Shown here: positions 14,832-23,814 of the stretch, in pieces
How positions within the stretch are numbered: position 1 is the stretch's first letter
Layout: each line of letters starts with the position of its first letter
Assembly: GCA_017619335.1 (NCBI GenBank)
Contig: JAFZSP010000026.1
Span: 29,541-93,540, forward strand
Source: Bacteroidaceae bacterium
Lineage (GTDB): Bacteria; Bacteroidota; Bacteroidia; Bacteroidales; Bacteroidaceae
Direction: 5' to 3'
Length of the DNA stretch: 64,000 bases
Notes under the pieces: model-generated
Database searches by the model: none
Told to the model about the DNA's origin: nothing
The model's input: the letters and a program-made list of their open reading frames with translations, nothing else
Program-made: the position numbers and the translations under genes

Positions 14832-15935
14832 ATGGCATTGAAAGCAGGCATCGTCGGACTGCCCAACGTGGGCAAATCCACGCTCTTCAATTGTCTGTCG
14901 AGCGCTAAGGCGCAGGCAGCAAATTTCCCCTTTTGCACCATTGATGCACAGATGGGACAGATTACGGTTCCGGACGAGCGACTGAACAAGTTGGCCGAAC
15001 TGGTCCACCCGGGACGCATCGTCCCCGCCACCTGTGAGATTGTGGATATTGCCGGACTCGTCAAAGGCGCCTCCAAAGGCGAGGGCCTGGGCAATCAGTT
15101 CCTCGGCAACATCCGTGAGTGTGATGCCATTATCCATGTCCTCCGCTGCTTTGACGATGCCAACATCGTGCATGTGGATGGCAGTGTGGATCCTGTCCGT
15201 GACAAGGAAATCATCGATATGGAGCTGCAACTGAAGGATTTGGAAACGGTGGAAAGCCGCATGCAGCGCGTGGAAAAGCAAGCCCGTGTGGGCGGCGACA
15301 AGCAGGCCAAGGTGGAGTTGGGCGTGCTGGAAGCCTACAAGGCAGCGCTCCTCGAAGGCCGCAGTGCCCGCACCGTGACCTTTGAGACAGAGGACGAGCT
15401 GGCCGCGGCCAAGAACCTCTTCCTGCTGACGACGAAGCCTGTGCTCTATGTCTGCAATGTGGATGATGCCGCTGCAGCCAATGGCAATGCCTACGTGGAT
15501 GCCGTCCGCGAAGCCATCAAAGACGAGGAAGCTGCCCTACTCATCATCTCTGCCCAGACAGAAGCCGACATCGCAGAGCTGGAAAGCTACGAAGAGAAGC
15601 AGATGTTCCTGGAAGACATGGGCCTCAGCGAGAGCGGCTGTGACCGCCTCATCAAGGCCATCTATACCCTGCTCGGCCTCCAGACATTCATCACGGCAGG
15701 ACCCATGGAGGTGAAAGCCTGGACTTTCCGTCGCGGTTGGAAGGCTCCTCAGTGTGCAGGCGTCATTCACACCGACTTCGAAAAAGGATTCATCCGTGCA
15801 GAGGTCATCAAGTATGACGACTACATCCGTTACGGCTCCGAGGCTGCCGTGCGTGAGGCCGGCAAGATGGGTGTCGAGGGCAAGGACTACATCGTCCAAG
15901 ACGGTGACATCATGCACTTTAGGTTCAATGTATAA
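14832..15935 (+). CDS. ychF: redox-regulated ATPase YchF (Obg-like GTPase superfamily)
   Basis: Ribosome-associated P-loop ATPase. Seen: G1 GLPNVGKST at 9-17, the DIAGLVKGASKGEGLGNQFL switch region, CDAIIHVLRCFDD, a central coiled coil (about 130-200), and a C-terminal TGS domain ending MHFRFNV. 367 aa is the family length. It opens the plus-strand housekeeping run under its own promoter; lgt follows after 29 nt. Confidence 0.96.
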   Translation: MALKAGIVGLPNVGKSTLFNCLSSAKAQAANFPFCTIDAQMGQITVPDERLNKLAELVHPGRIVPATCEIVDIAGLVKGASKGEGLGNQFLGNIRECDAIIHVLRCFDDANIVHVDGSVDPVRDKEIIDMELQLKDLETVESRMQRVEKQARVGGDKQAKVELGVLEAYKAALLEGRSARTVTFETEDELAAAKNLFLLTTKPVLYVCNVDDAAAANGNAYVDAVREAIKDEEAALLIISAQTEADIAELESYEEKQMFLEDMGLSESGCDRLIKAIYTLLGLQTFITAGPMEVKAWTFRRGWKAPQCAGVIHTDFEKGFIRAEVIKYDDYIRYGSEAAVREAGKMGVEGKDYIVQDGDIMHFRFNV

Positions 15936-15946
15936 ATCTGCACCCC

Positions 15947-15985
15947 AATTGGGAATTTTGAATTATGAATTTTGAATTATTATTC
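15947..15985. repeat. GAATTATGAATTTT word repeat over the lgt start codon
   Basis: GGGAATTTTGAATTATGAATTTTGAATTATTATT-type words span the ychF-lgt junction. The lgt ATG (15965) is the ATG inside the repeat, and residues 2-5 (NFEL) are repeat-encoded. Confidence 0.8.
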
Positions 15986-16795
15986 ATACACTGGAACCCC
16001 GATGTGGTGGCCTTCACCATTGGTTCCTTTGGTGTGCGATGGTACTCGCTGTGCTGGTGCATAGGTCTGCTGAGCGTCTTCCTTCTGGAACAGAAACTGT
16101 TCAAGGAGCAGCAGATTCCCGATTCCAAGTTTGATCCGCTGTTCATCTACTCCTTCCTGGGCATCCTCATCGGAGCCCGCCTGGGACACTGCATCTTCTA
16201 TGAACCCGAGTACTTCCTGAGTTCTCCCACCCACATGCTGGAGATGATTATCCCGATGAAGCAGGCCGCCGACGGCTCCTGGCATTTCACGGGCTACACG
16301 GGGCTGGCCAGTCACGGAGGAACCATAGCGTTCATCATCGCACTCTGGCTCTACAGCCGCCGCACGAAAGTGCCGTTCCTGACGGTCCTGGACAACATCG
16401 CCATCGTCACACCCATCTGCGCCGCTGCCATCCGTCTGGGAAACCTGATGAACTCCGAGATCATCGGCAAGCCCACAGATGTGCCCTGGGCCTTTATCTT
16501 TGAGCAAGTGGATCAGCTGCCGCGTCATCCGGGACAGCTTTATGAGGCCATTGCCTACTTCCTCTTCTTCTTCGTCGGCTGGGCATTCTATCGGGCCAAG
16601 CCCAAGCGGGTGGGCACAGGTTTCTTCTTCGGACTGTGCATCTTCCTCATCTTCACGTTCCGATTCTTTATTGAATATACCAAGGAGGTACAAGTCTCGT
16701 TTGAGAACGGCATGATGTTCAACATGGGACAACTGCTCAGTGTGCCCTTCATCCTCCTCGGCGCCTATTTCGTATGGAAAGGTTCTCGCAAGTAG
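15965..16795 (+). CDS. lgt: prolipoprotein diacylglyceryl transferase
   Basis: Inner-membrane enzyme that adds diacylglycerol to the lipobox Cys of prolipoproteins. Seen: IHWNPDVVAFTIGSFGVRWYSLCW at the N terminus, GILIGARLGH, GLASHGG, the Lgt signature region AIRLGNLMNSEIIG, and RHPGQLYEA. 276 aa with about seven helices, as expected. The start ATG lies in a word repeat but MNFELLFIHWNP matches the usual N terminus of the family. The 3' end overlaps rpoN by 22 nt. Confidence 0.95.
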   Translation: MNFELLFIHWNPDVVAFTIGSFGVRWYSLCWCIGLLSVFLLEQKLFKEQQIPDSKFDPLFIYSFLGILIGARLGHCIFYEPEYFLSSPTHMLEMIIPMKQAADGSWHFTGYTGLASHGGTIAFIIALWLYSRRTKVPFLTVLDNIAIVTPICAAAIRLGNLMNSEIIGKPTDVPWAFIFEQVDQLPRHPGQLYEAIAYFLFFFVGWAFYRAKPKRVGTGFFFGLCIFLIFTFRFFIEYTKEVQVSFENGMMFNMGQLLSVPFILLGAYFVWKGSRK

Positions 16796-18264
16796 GCGTT
16801 CAACAGCAGACACAGACCCAGCAGCTCTCGCCGCAGCAGTTGCTGGTGAGCAACCTCACGGAAATGCCCGTGGAGGCGCTGTATGAGCGGGTGGATCAGG
16901 AATTGAAGGAGAATGTCTCTTTAGAAAGAGACACCTCCGATTCCTCCGATTATTCCGATCCCTCCGATTATTCCGATCCTTCCGATTATTCCGATTCTTC
17001 CGATTCCTCCGATCCTTCCGAGTATTCCGATTCTTCCGATTATTCCGATCCTTCCGAGTATTCTGATCCTTCCGAGTATTCTGATCCTTCCGAGTATTCT
17101 TCACGCTCCGCCAATGAGGCCATCACTCAAGAGACGCAGTCCTTCTATGACCAGTTGGAGGAACAGATCGGCTTCTTCCACCTGACAGAGCACGAGGAGG
17201 AAATCATCCGTTACCTCATCGGCTCACTGGATGACGACGGACTGTTGCGCATCTCCCTCATCCAGATACAGGACGAGCTGGAAGTCTATCACAATATCCT
17301 GACTTCACCAGAGGAGTTGGAACACGTCCTGCATATCCTTCAGAATTTCGAGCCCGCAGGAGTCGGCGCCCGCTCTTTGCAGGAGTGCCTGTTGCTGCAA
17401 GTGGAACACGCCCATGATCGCCAGTCACCCATCAAGCAGAAGCTGGCCACCCTCCTGAGAAACCAGTATGACAATCTGATGCTCAAGCGCTGGGACCGCA
17501 TCCAACGGGCCATGCACCTCAGTGACGGAGAAGTCAGCCGCCTCCAGCACGAGGTCCGACGACTGAACCCTCGACCAGGCAGTTCCATCGGAGAGGCTAT
17601 GGGCCGCAACCTCCAACAGATCACGCCGGACTTCATCATAGATAATGATGTCTATGGGCACCTGACGCTCTCGCTGAACAACGGTCATCTGCCGTCACTG
17701 CGAGTCAGTGAAGATGACCTCCAGTTCCTGCATTCCTACGAGGGGCGGGACACCCGTCAGCTCTCACGCTCAGAACGTGACGGCCTTACCTACCTACGCG
17801 ATCGTGTGGAGAAAGCACAAAGCTTCATCGAGGCTCTGCACCAACGGCAACTGACGCTCACCAAGACCATGAGCGCCATCATGTCACTCCAGCGACCATA
17901 TTTCGAGAGTGGAGACGAGACACTCCTGCGTCCCATGACACTCGAGGATGTGGCCCGTCGCACAGGACTGCACCTCTCCACCGTCTCCCGCGTCAGCAAC
18001 AGCAAATGGGTGCAGACACCCTACGGCATCTTGCCACTCAAATGGTTCTTCACCTCTGCAGCACGGCTGGATGGAGACGATGTGAGCGTGCGATCAATCA
18101 AGGCGGCCTTGCAGGAAATCGTTGATGCCGAGGACAAGAACGCCCCGCTGGCCGACGAAGCCCTCGCCACAGCACTCCAGGCACGTGGTTACGATGTAGC
18201 ACGCCGCACGGTGGCCAAGTATCGAGAACAACTCAACATTCCCATCGCCCGACTCCGCAAATAA
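16774..18264 (+). CDS. rpoN: RNA polymerase sigma-54 factor
   Basis: Sigma-54 needs AAA+ activators to open promoters with -24/-12 boxes. Seen: region I QTQTQQLSPQQLLVSNLTEM, an acidic region II, the core-binding domain, a helix-turn-helix (TLEDVARRTGLHLSTVSR) and the RpoN box ARRTVAKYR at 476-484. Region II (about residues 55-109) is replaced or expanded by a pure Ser/Asp/Tyr/Pro repeat encoded by a 9-bp minisatellite. The start ATG 16774 lies inside lgt (22-nt overlap) and keeps a full region I. No nearby activator gene is seen. Confidence 0.94.
   Translation: MERFSQVGVQQQTQTQQLSPQQLLVSNLTEMPVEALYERVDQELKENVSLERDTSDSSDYSDPSDYSDPSDYSDSSDSSDPSEYSDSSDYSDPSEYSDPSEYSDPSEYSSRSANEAITQETQSFYDQLEEQIGFFHLTEHEEEIIRYLIGSLDDDGLLRISLIQIQDELEVYHNILTSPEELEHVLHILQNFEPAGVGARSLQECLLLQVEHAHDRQSPIKQKLATLLRNQYDNLMLKRWDRIQRAMHLSDGEVSRLQHEVRRLNPRPGSSIGEAMGRNLQQITPDFIIDNDVYGHLTLSLNNGHLPSLRVSEDDLQFLHSYEGRDTRQLSRSERDGLTYLRDRVEKAQSFIEALHQRQLTLTKTMSAIMSLQRPYFESGDETLLRPMTLEDVARRTGLHLSTVSRVSNSKWVQTPYGILPLKWFFTSAARLDGDDVSVRSIKAALQEIVDAEDKNAPLADEALATALQARGYDVARRTVAKYREQLNIPIARLRK
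16936..17100 (+). repeat. 9-bp coding minisatellite in rpoN region II
   Basis: About 18 units of the type TCCGATTAT / TCCGATCCT / TCCGAGTAT, encoding S-(D/E)-(Y/P/S). The period of 9 keeps frame for any unit gain or loss. The last units (SDP-SEY) are nearly identical in DNA, as expected of recent slippage. Confidence 0.93.
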
Positions 18265-18273
18265 ACGATATTT

Positions 18274-18322
18274 ATCCATTGTCCATTGTCCATTATCCAT
18301 TATCCATTGTCCATTATCCATT
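18274..18322. repeat. CATTGTCCATTATC word repeat
   Basis: Five to six copies of an 8-9 bp word (TCCATTGTCCATTATCCATT) fill the gap between rpoN and the PAP2 gene up to its first codon. Same family as 23168-23232. Confidence 0.85.
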
Positions 18323-18935
18323 GAATAAGCCTCTTCTCCTTGGCGCTCGCGCCTTCTCCAGCATCTTCAGGCCGCAGTTCTTTCCGCTCGTCGGATTCCT
18401 GGTGCTCTTCATCTGCACATACCTCAGCCTGCTGCCCCTTTACTTCAAGGCCACGATTCTGCTCTTCGTCGCCTTGGGGACGCTGGTGCTGCCACGCATG
18501 ACCATCCGTGCCTGGCGCAAGATGAACGGCTTGAAACTGCACCATCTGCGCTTCCGGGAGAATCGTTATTTCCCTTACCTTATTAATATACTCTTCTACG
18601 CTTTCACCCTTTACCTCATCAGCCGCTTCCACCTGCCTCACTACATGGGTGGCATACTCGTGGCGGCACTGATGATTCAGATTTCCTGTGCCTTCGTGAA
18701 TCTCTGGTGGAAAATTTCCACCCACTGCGCTGGTGCCGGAGGCGTCATCGGAGCTCTGGTGGCGTTCAGCTTCATCTTCTATTTCAACCCACTCTGGTGG
18801 CTCAGCCTGTGCATTTTCATTAGCGGTCTCGTGGGCAGTAGTCGTTTGCTGCTGCGCCAGCACGACCTCTGGCAAGTGATTGCGGGAACCCTTCTCGGCA
18901 TCATCTGCGGCTTCACAGGCATCCTCCTATCATAA
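18321..18935 (+). CDS. PAP2-family membrane phosphatase-like protein
   Basis: About 204 aa with five or six membrane segments. The second PAP2 motif is recognisable as STHCAGAGG (in place of SGH) and the third as [18 protein letters not shown] (SR-x5-H). The first motif (KxxxxxxRP) is not clear; [10 protein letters not shown] may stand for it. PAP2 enzymes remove phosphate from lipid phosphates such as undecaprenyl diphosphate or phosphatidylglycerol phosphate. No ATG exists before residue 60; the only early starts are TTG at 18321 or TTG at 18279, both inside the word repeat. I prefer 18321 ([12 protein letters not shown]) because the upstream residues are only translated repeat. Confidence 0.72.
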   Translation: MNKPLLLGARAFSSIFRPQFFPLVGFLVLFICTYLSLLPLYFKATILLFVALGTLVLPRMTIRAWRKMNGLKLHHLRFRENRYFPYLINILFYAFTLYLISRFHLPHYMGGILVAALMIQISCAFVNLWWKISTHCAGAGGVIGALVAFSFIFYFNPLWWLSLCIFISGLVGSSRLLLRQHDLWQVIAGTLLGIICGFTGILLS

Positions 18936-18936
18936 T

Positions 18937-18985
18937 TCCCATTACTCCCATCAACTCCCATAACTCCCATCAACTCCCATCAACT
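18937..18985. repeat. CCCATCAACT word repeat before metK
   Basis: Five copies of CCCATCAACT / CCCATAACT run directly into the metK ATG (18986). No -7 box lies between PAP2 and metK, so this is probably an intra-operon 5' spacer. A SAM riboswitch is not visible. Confidence 0.8.
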
Positions 18986-20269
18986 ATGGCATACTTATTT
19001 ACCTCAGAATCCGTCAGCGAAGGCCATCCCGATAAAGTGGCCGATCAAATCAGTGACGCCGTTTTGGATAACCTGCTGGCCTTTGACCCGCAGTCCAAGG
19101 TGGCCTGTGAGACACTCGTCACCACTGGACAGGTGGTGCTGGCAGGCGAGGTCAAGAGCGAGGCTTACGTGGACCTCCCTGAAATCGCACGTTCCACCAT
19201 ACGCCGCATTGGCTACACCAAAGGAGAATACATGTTCGAAGCCAACTCCTGCGGCGTCTTCTCCGCCATTCACGAACAGAGTCCCGACATCAATCGTGGC
19301 GTGGAACGTGAAGACCCGATGGCTCAGGGCGCCGGCGACCAAGGTATGATGTTTGGTTACGCCACCAACGAGACGCCCAACTTCATGCCGTTGGCCCTGG
19401 AACTCTCCCACCGAATCCTCCGCACCTTGGCAGACATCCGTCGGGAAGGAATTGAAATGACCTACCTCCGTCCCGATGCCAAAAGCCAGGTGACCATAGA
19501 ATATGATGACAATGACCGTCCCGTGAGGGTGGATACCATCGTGGTTTCCACACAGCATGACGAGTTCATCCTCCCCATGGATGGTGATCAAGACCGTGCA
19601 GACCGTGCCATGCTGGATCAGATACGCAGCGACGTTCGATGCATCCTGATGCCGCGCGTCATTGAAGGTATCGAGAGCCCTGCCGTCCGAGCACTCTTTG
19701 ACGACCACATTACCTATCATGTCAATCCCACGGGCAAGTTCGTCATTGGCGGCCCCCATGGCGACACCGGTCTGACGGGCCGCAAGATTATCGTGGATAC
19801 CTATGGAGGGAAAGGTGCACACGGCGGAGGTGCCTTCTCTGGCAAAGATCCCTCCAAGGTGGATCGCTCCGCCGCCTACGCCGCACGCCACATCGCCAAG
19901 AATATGGTGGCAGCAGGCGTGGCAGACGAGATGCTGGTGCAGCTGTCCTATGCCATCGGTGTGGCAGAGCCTGTGAGCATCTATGTGAACACCTTCGGAA
20001 AGAGTCACGTCAGCGCTTCTGACGGAGAGATCGCCCGCACCATCGGACAGCTCTTTGACCTGCGTCCACGAGCCATCGAAGACCGTCTTCACCTGCGTGC
20101 TCCCATCTATGAAGAGACCGCGGCCTACGGGCACATGGGACGTGAGCCACAGCGCATCACCAAGACTTTCCACAGTCATTACGGCAAGCCTGTGACCATC
20201 GAAGTGGAACTCTTCACATGGGAGAAGCTGGACTATGTCGATCGCATCCGCAAAGCCTTCAAACTCTAA
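18986..20269 (+). CDS. metK: S-adenosylmethionine synthetase
   Basis: MetK makes SAM from methionine and ATP. Seen: [18 protein letters not shown] with GHPDK at 14-18, the signature [33 protein letters not shown] (in two overlapping family motifs) and [19 protein letters not shown]. 427 aa fits the Bacteroidetes form with its insertions. It follows PAP2 after 50 nt and precedes the LOG gene. Confidence 0.97.
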   Translation: MAYLFTSESVSEGHPDKVADQISDAVLDNLLAFDPQSKVACETLVTTGQVVLAGEVKSEAYVDLPEIARSTIRRIGYTKGEYMFEANSCGVFSAIHEQSPDINRGVEREDPMAQGAGDQGMMFGYATNETPNFMPLALELSHRILRTLADIRREGIEMTYLRPDAKSQVTIEYDDNDRPVRVDTIVVSTQHDEFILPMDGDQDRADRAMLDQIRSDVRCILMPRVIEGIESPAVRALFDDHITYHVNPTGKFVIGGPHGDTGLTGRKIIVDTYGGKGAHGGGAFSGKDPSKVDRSAAYAARHIAKNMVAAGVADEMLVQLSYAIGVAEPVSIYVNTFGKSHVSASDGEIARTIGQLFDLRPRAIEDRLHLRAPIYEETAAYGHMGREPQRITKTFHSHYGKPVTIEVELFTWEKLDYVDRIRKAFKL

Positions 20270-20309
20270 ACTTGAAACTTGGAACCTGAAACTTGAAACT
20301 TGAAACTAA
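20269..20309. repeat. CTTGAAA word repeat between metK and LOG gene
   Basis: Words of AACTTGA / AACCTGA from the metK stop to 5 nt before the LOG ATG. Same family as the repeats beside korA, fprA and the CE15 gene. Confidence 0.85.
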
Positions 20310-20313
20310 ACTC

Positions 20314-20889
20314 ATGCGCATCGCTGTCTATTGTGCTTCCAGCACCAAAATACATCCCGACTTCTTCACAGCTGCCAGTGCCATCGGTGAAGGCCTGGCC
20401 CGCAGAGGTATCGGACTCATCAACGGAGCAGGCCACATGGGACTCATGGGCGCCTCGTCCAATGCCTGTCTGGCAGCAGGAGGAGAGGTGACGGGCGTGA
20501 TTCCCACCTTCATGGTGGAGCAGAACTGGCACCACACGGGACTGACACACCTGATAGAGACCAAGGACATGCATGAGCGCAAGGAGACGATTGCCCGCCT
20601 CTCGGATGGCTGCATCGCCCTGCCAGGCGGCTGCGGTACCCTGGAAGAACTGATGGAAGTCATCACCTGGAAACAGTTGGGACTGTACCTGAAACCAATC
20701 GTCATCCTGAACACGCGAGGCTATTATGACCCACTGCTCCAGCAACTCCAGCGCGGTATTGAAGAGCATTTCCTGGGAGAGCGTCATGCCGGTATCTGGC
20801 GAGTGGCAGAGACCCCCGAGGAAGCCATAGACCTGGTGCTTTCCACACCGCTCTGGGATGCCAGCGTCAGAAAATTCGCAGCCATTTAG
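20314..20889 (+). CDS. LOG family protein (cytokinin riboside 5'-monophosphate phosphoribohydrolase type)
   Basis: 191 aa from ATG 20314 (MRIAVYCASSTKI). Seen: the nucleotide-binding GAGHMGLMG and the family signature PGGCGTLEEL. LOG proteins cleave ribose 5-phosphate from nucleoside monophosphates; in bacteria without cytokinins the role is usually nucleotide salvage. The upstream frame MKLETKL is translated word repeat reached only from a TTG, so I start at ATG 20314. DUF4271 starts 1 nt after its stop. Confidence 0.9.
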   Translation: MRIAVYCASSTKIHPDFFTAASAIGEGLARRGIGLINGAGHMGLMGASSNACLAAGGEVTGVIPTFMVEQNWHHTGLTHLIETKDMHERKETIARLSDGCIALPGGCGTLEELMEVITWKQLGLYLKPIVILNTRGYYDPLLQQLQRGIEEHFLGERHAGIWRVAETPEEAIDLVLSTPLWDASVRKFAAI

Positions 20890-20890
20890 G

Positions 20891-21694
20891 ATGGACACCT
20901 TATTCTATAAGGACTTCTTTGCCCCCGACCCGCTGTTGAGGCAAGACAGCCTCCTCTTTCGTGACAGACGTGAAGAGGAGGCGCAAACGTCTCTGCCCGC
21001 AGCAGCGCCTCTGCCATCGACACTGCAGCGGAATGACACCGTGAACATCACCCTCATGAGTGCACTGCTGCTCCTCTTCGTGGTTCTCCACTTCAGCCAG
21101 AAGAACCTTCGACAGCGCTTCGCCAGCCTCTTCTTCCCCTCCAACCTTCACGGGCCTGCCACAGAAGCAGAGACCATCGTCACCAGACGCATTCATTACT
21201 GCTTCATGCTCCTGACGGCACTCCTCTCAGCGCTTCTCTTCTATTCCTACGCCCAGACCCGCTGGAACCTGGAGCTCATCTCGCTGGCGCCGTCACACCT
21301 GCTGGGAATCTATACCATCGTCTGTCTGTTCTTTCTGCTGGCCAAACAAGCCCTCAACTACCTTACCAATATCATCTTTTTCACACGCGAACAATGCCGC
21401 CTATGGAAGGAAAATCAGATGACACTGTTTGCCATCGAGAGTCTCTTACTCTTTCCTCTCACTTTGGTGGATGTTTACTTTGATTTACCACTCATAAACA
21501 TTGTTCAGGGGCTCGCACTTTTGTTACTTTTTGTCAAATCTGTTACTATTTTCAAGACCTATTCCATCTTTTTCCGTCATTTTTATGGCGTTTTGCATCT
21601 TTTTGTGTACTTTTGCGCCCTCGAAGCCATACCACTTGTGGTTTGGTGGGTTACTTTAGTGACAATTTCGCAAGAATTGACAACCATTTTTTGA
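20891..21694 (+). CDS. DUF4271 membrane protein
   Basis: 267 aa from ATG 20891 (MDTLFYKDFFAPDPLL), one base after the LOG stop. Hydrophilic first 60 residues, then about six to seven transmembrane segments. Recognised as DUF4271, which in Bacteroidetes sits next to hemD; function unknown. hemD follows after 7 nt. Confidence 0.85.
   Translation: MDTLFYKDFFAPDPLLRQDSLLFRDRREEEAQTSLPAAAPLPSTLQRNDTVNITLMSALLLLFVVLHFSQKNLRQRFASLFFPSNLHGPATEAETIVTRRIHYCFMLLTALLSALLFYSYAQTRWNLELISLAPSHLLGIYTIVCLFFLLAKQALNYLTNIIFFTREQCRLWKENQMTLFAIESLLLFPLTLVDVYFDLPLINIVQGLALLLLFVKSVTIFKTYSIFFRHFYGVLHLFVYFCALEAIPLVVWWVTLVTISQELTTIF
21608..21615 (+). promoter_or_regulatory. possible internal promoter for hemD-rnpA
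   Basis: TACTTTTG followed by CGCCC within the 3' end of DUF4271, in the same GTAC-TTTGCGCCC context as other promoters here, 87 nt before the hemD ATG. No -33 box is clear, so it may be chance. Confidence 0.35.
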
Positions 21695-21701
21695 GCGTAA
21701 A

Positions 21702-22451
21702 ATGATTAAGAAGATACTGGTTTCACAGCCAAAGCCCTCTTCCGAGAAGTCACCGTACTTCGACATCGCCGCACGTCATGGCGTGGAGATTGTCTTCAGA
21801 CCTTTTATCAAGATCGAAGGCGTCTCTGCCAAGGAATTCCGGGCACAAAAGATTTCACTCTCGGAGTTCACTGCCGTGATTTTTACATCTCGGCACGCCA
21901 TTGACCATTTCTTCCAGCTGGCAAAAGAACTCAGGTTCAATGTGCCGGAAGATATGAAGTACTTCTGCATCACGGAACAGGTGGCATTGTATATTCAGAA
22001 GTTTGTGCAGTATCGCAAGCGAAAAGTCTTCTATGGCAGCACAGGAAAGATCAACGACCTCCTGCCCATGATGACCAAACACAAGAATGAGCGCTACTTC
22101 GTTCCACTGAGCGATGTCCACAACGATGAAATCAAGAACCTGTTGGACGAGAAGAAGCTTCATCATGCCGAGGGTGTCATGTACCGCACTGTTCCCAATG
22201 ACTTCCTGGGCGACGAACCCTTCGACTTTGACATGCTGGTGTTCTTCAGCCCCAGTGGCGTCCAGAGTTTGCTCAAGAACTTCCCCGACTTCAAGCAAGG
22301 CAAACTGGCCATCGCCTCCTTCGGACCCACCACAGCCAAAGCTGTCCGTGACGCCGGACTGCGCCTGGACCTGGAAGCACCCACGCCACAGTATCCCTCC
22401 ATCACAGCTGCGCTCAACCACTTTATCGAGGAAGCTAATAAGAGCAAATAA
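21702..22451 (+). CDS. hemD: uroporphyrinogen-III synthase
   Basis: 249 aa with the two-lobed HemD pattern: N-terminal ILVSQPKPSSEKSPYFD, AVIFTSRHAIDHF, then DMLVFFSPSGVQSLLKNF and AIASFGPTTAKAVRDAGL. HemD closes the linear tetrapyrrole in heme/siroheme/cobamide synthesis. The last base of its stop and the rnpA ATG overlap (TAATG at 22449-22453). Confidence 0.93.
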   Translation: MIKKILVSQPKPSSEKSPYFDIAARHGVEIVFRPFIKIEGVSAKEFRAQKISLSEFTAVIFTSRHAIDHFFQLAKELRFNVPEDMKYFCITEQVALYIQKFVQYRKRKVFYGSTGKINDLLPMMTKHKNERYFVPLSDVHNDEIKNLLDEKKLHHAEGVMYRTVPNDFLGDEPFDFDMLVFFSPSGVQSLLKNFPDFKQGKLAIASFGPTTAKAVRDAGLRLDLEAPTPQYPSITAALNHFIEEANKSK

Positions 22452-22828
22452 TGTTCTCTTTCGATAAAAGCCAGCGTCTGTGCAGCCGCAAGGCTATTGA
22501 GGCTCTCTTCGCGAGCGGAAACCGAGCAATCTCGGCATTTCCGCTCCGCGTTATTTACAGGCCTGCCCACACACAGCAGGTGCTCTGTTCCGTCTCCAAA
22601 CGTCACTTCCGTCACGCTGTAGATAGGAACCGTGCCAAACGACAGATGCGGGAAGCATGGCGACTGCATCACGGAATATTAGAGGATGCCGCCCTTCACA
22701 TCGCCTTCATCTGGCTCTCCGACACACCCCAACCCTCCGAACTCGTACACAGAAAAATGAAGAACCTCCTCCATAGGATCACAGAGGACATAGAGGTAAA
22801 TTCACAATTCATAATTCACAATTCATAA
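22451..22828 (+). CDS. rnpA: ribonuclease P protein component
   Basis: 125 aa. The RNR signature RNRAKRQMREAWR (about 58-70) and FDKSQRLCSRKAIEALF identify RnpA, the protein cofactor of RNase P. The body ends near HRITEDIE; the last ten residues ([10 protein letters not shown]) are encoded by the GAATTAT/CATAATT word repeat that begins at 22798, so the native stop seems to have been lost into the repeat. It is coupled to hemD by TAATG. Confidence 0.93.
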   Translation: MFSFDKSQRLCSRKAIEALFASGNRAISAFPLRVIYRPAHTQQVLCSVSKRHFRHAVDRNRAKRQMREAWRLHHGILEDAALHIAFIWLSDTPQPSELVHRKMKNLLHRITEDIEVNSQFIIHNS

Positions 22829-22912
22829 TTCATAATTCTCCATTATCCATTTTACATTTCACATTTACCATTCTTCATTTTTCACTTTTCATTTTTCATT
22901 TTCAATTCTCCC
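22798..22912. repeat. mixed word-repeat tract between rnpA and yidD
   Basis: AATTCATAATTCACAATT words (22798-22838) pass into CCATTATCCATTTTACATTTCACATTT words up to the yidD TTG. It encodes the rnpA C terminus at one end and supplies the yidD 5' region at the other. Confidence 0.85.
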
Positions 22913-23143
22913 TTGTTTCTCCGCCGCCTCCTTATCCTCCCCATCCGATTCTATCAGCGCTTCATCTCCCCGCTGACACCTCCTTCCTGCCGCTTCACCC
23001 CCACCTGCTCACAGTATGCAGTGGAGGCCATCCAGAAGCACGGCGCCATCAAGGGGCTCTACCTCGCCATCCGACGTATCCTCCGCTGTCATCCCTGGGG
23101 CGGTTACGGTTATGATCCCGTTCCAGAAACCTTCCACTTCTAA
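22913..23143 (+). CDS. yidD: membrane protein insertion efficiency factor YidD
   Basis: 76 aa with the family core [19 protein letters not shown], three conserved Cys, and [14 protein letters not shown]. YidD is a small amphipathic inner-membrane protein that helps YidC-dependent insertion. There is no ATG in frame upstream; the TTG at 22913 gives [17 protein letters not shown], which is full length for the family. Order hemD-rnpA-yidD-tatD is conserved in Bacteroidales. Confidence 0.92.
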   Translation: MFLRRLLILPIRFYQRFISPLTPPSCRFTPTCSQYAVEAIQKHGAIKGLYLAIRRILRCHPWGGYGYDPVPETFHF

Positions 23144-23167
23144 TCCCATTCACCAATTCCCCCACAT

Positions 23168-23232
23168 TTTCCATTTTCCATTCTACATTCTACATTTAAC
23201 ATTGTCCATTGTCCATTTTCCATTGTCCATTT
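23168..23232. repeat. CATTTTCCATTGTCC word repeat before tatD
   Basis: Words of 7-9 bp (CCATTTT, CTACATT, CATTGTC) from about 23168 through the tatD start codon. Confidence 0.82.
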
Positions 23233-23798
23233 ACCTCAACTTCCATACTCACACAGCGCCTCACGAGGACGAATACGCTCAACCCTCCGCAGGCCTACAT
23301 CCTTGGCACCTCAAGGAGGACTGGCCGTCTGAACTCGCCATCCTCGAAAACCGCTTACAAGAAAACCCCACGCTCTTCGTCGGTGAATGTGGACTGGACC
23401 GTCTCTGTGACACCCCCTACGACCGCCAACAGGCAGCCTTCGAGGCCCAGATAACCCTCAGTGAACGCTACGAGCGTCCCCTCGTTCTCCATTGCGTTAA
23501 ATCACTTGATGATGTCCTGCGCCTGAAACACGGCACCCGTCAACCCTGGATCTGGCACGGCTTCAGAGGAAAACCGCAGCAGCTTCGACAACTCCTCCAA
23601 CATGATTTCTACATCAGCTTCGGCTTTCGACATAACCCCGAAAGCCTGAAAGCCTGTCCCCTCAACCGTCTCTTCTTGGAAACCGATGACGACCCGCGTC
23701 CCATCGCCTCCCTCTACTCCACCGTCGCCCAACTCCTCTCCATCACCCCCGAAAACCTCAACGCCCAACTCTGGAAGAACCTCCACCAGCTCCGCTAA
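23223..23798 (+). CDS. TatD family hydrolase
   Basis: Metal-dependent DNase/hydrolase of the amidohydrolase superfamily. Seen: FHTHTAP (HxH metal site), GECGLDR, VLHCVKS, WHGFRG and FLETDDDP. About 191 aa, shorter than E. coli TatD (about 260) but typical of Bacteroidales forms that lack some loops. No ATG precedes the HxH motif; the best start is TTG 23223 (MSIYLNFHTH), which is itself part of the word repeat CCATTGTCC. Last gene of the hemD-rnpA-yidD-tatD run. Confidence 0.85.
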   Translation: MSIYLNFHTHTAPHEDEYAQPSAGLHPWHLKEDWPSELAILENRLQENPTLFVGECGLDRLCDTPYDRQQAAFEAQITLSERYERPLVLHCVKSLDDVLRLKHGTRQPWIWHGFRGKPQQLRQLLQHDFYISFGFRHNPESLKACPLNRLFLETDDDPRPIASLYSTVAQLLSITPENLNAQLWKNLHQLR

Positions 23799-23814
23799 GT
23801 TGATAACATTACAC

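Noticed and set aside
16856..17104. 82-aa Lys/Arg/Asn-repeat frame opposite rpoN
   Set aside because: It is only the reverse reading of the 9-bp minisatellite.
18936..18985. SAM riboswitch before metK
   Set aside because: The 50-nt gap is filled by a simple word repeat; too short and without the conserved core.
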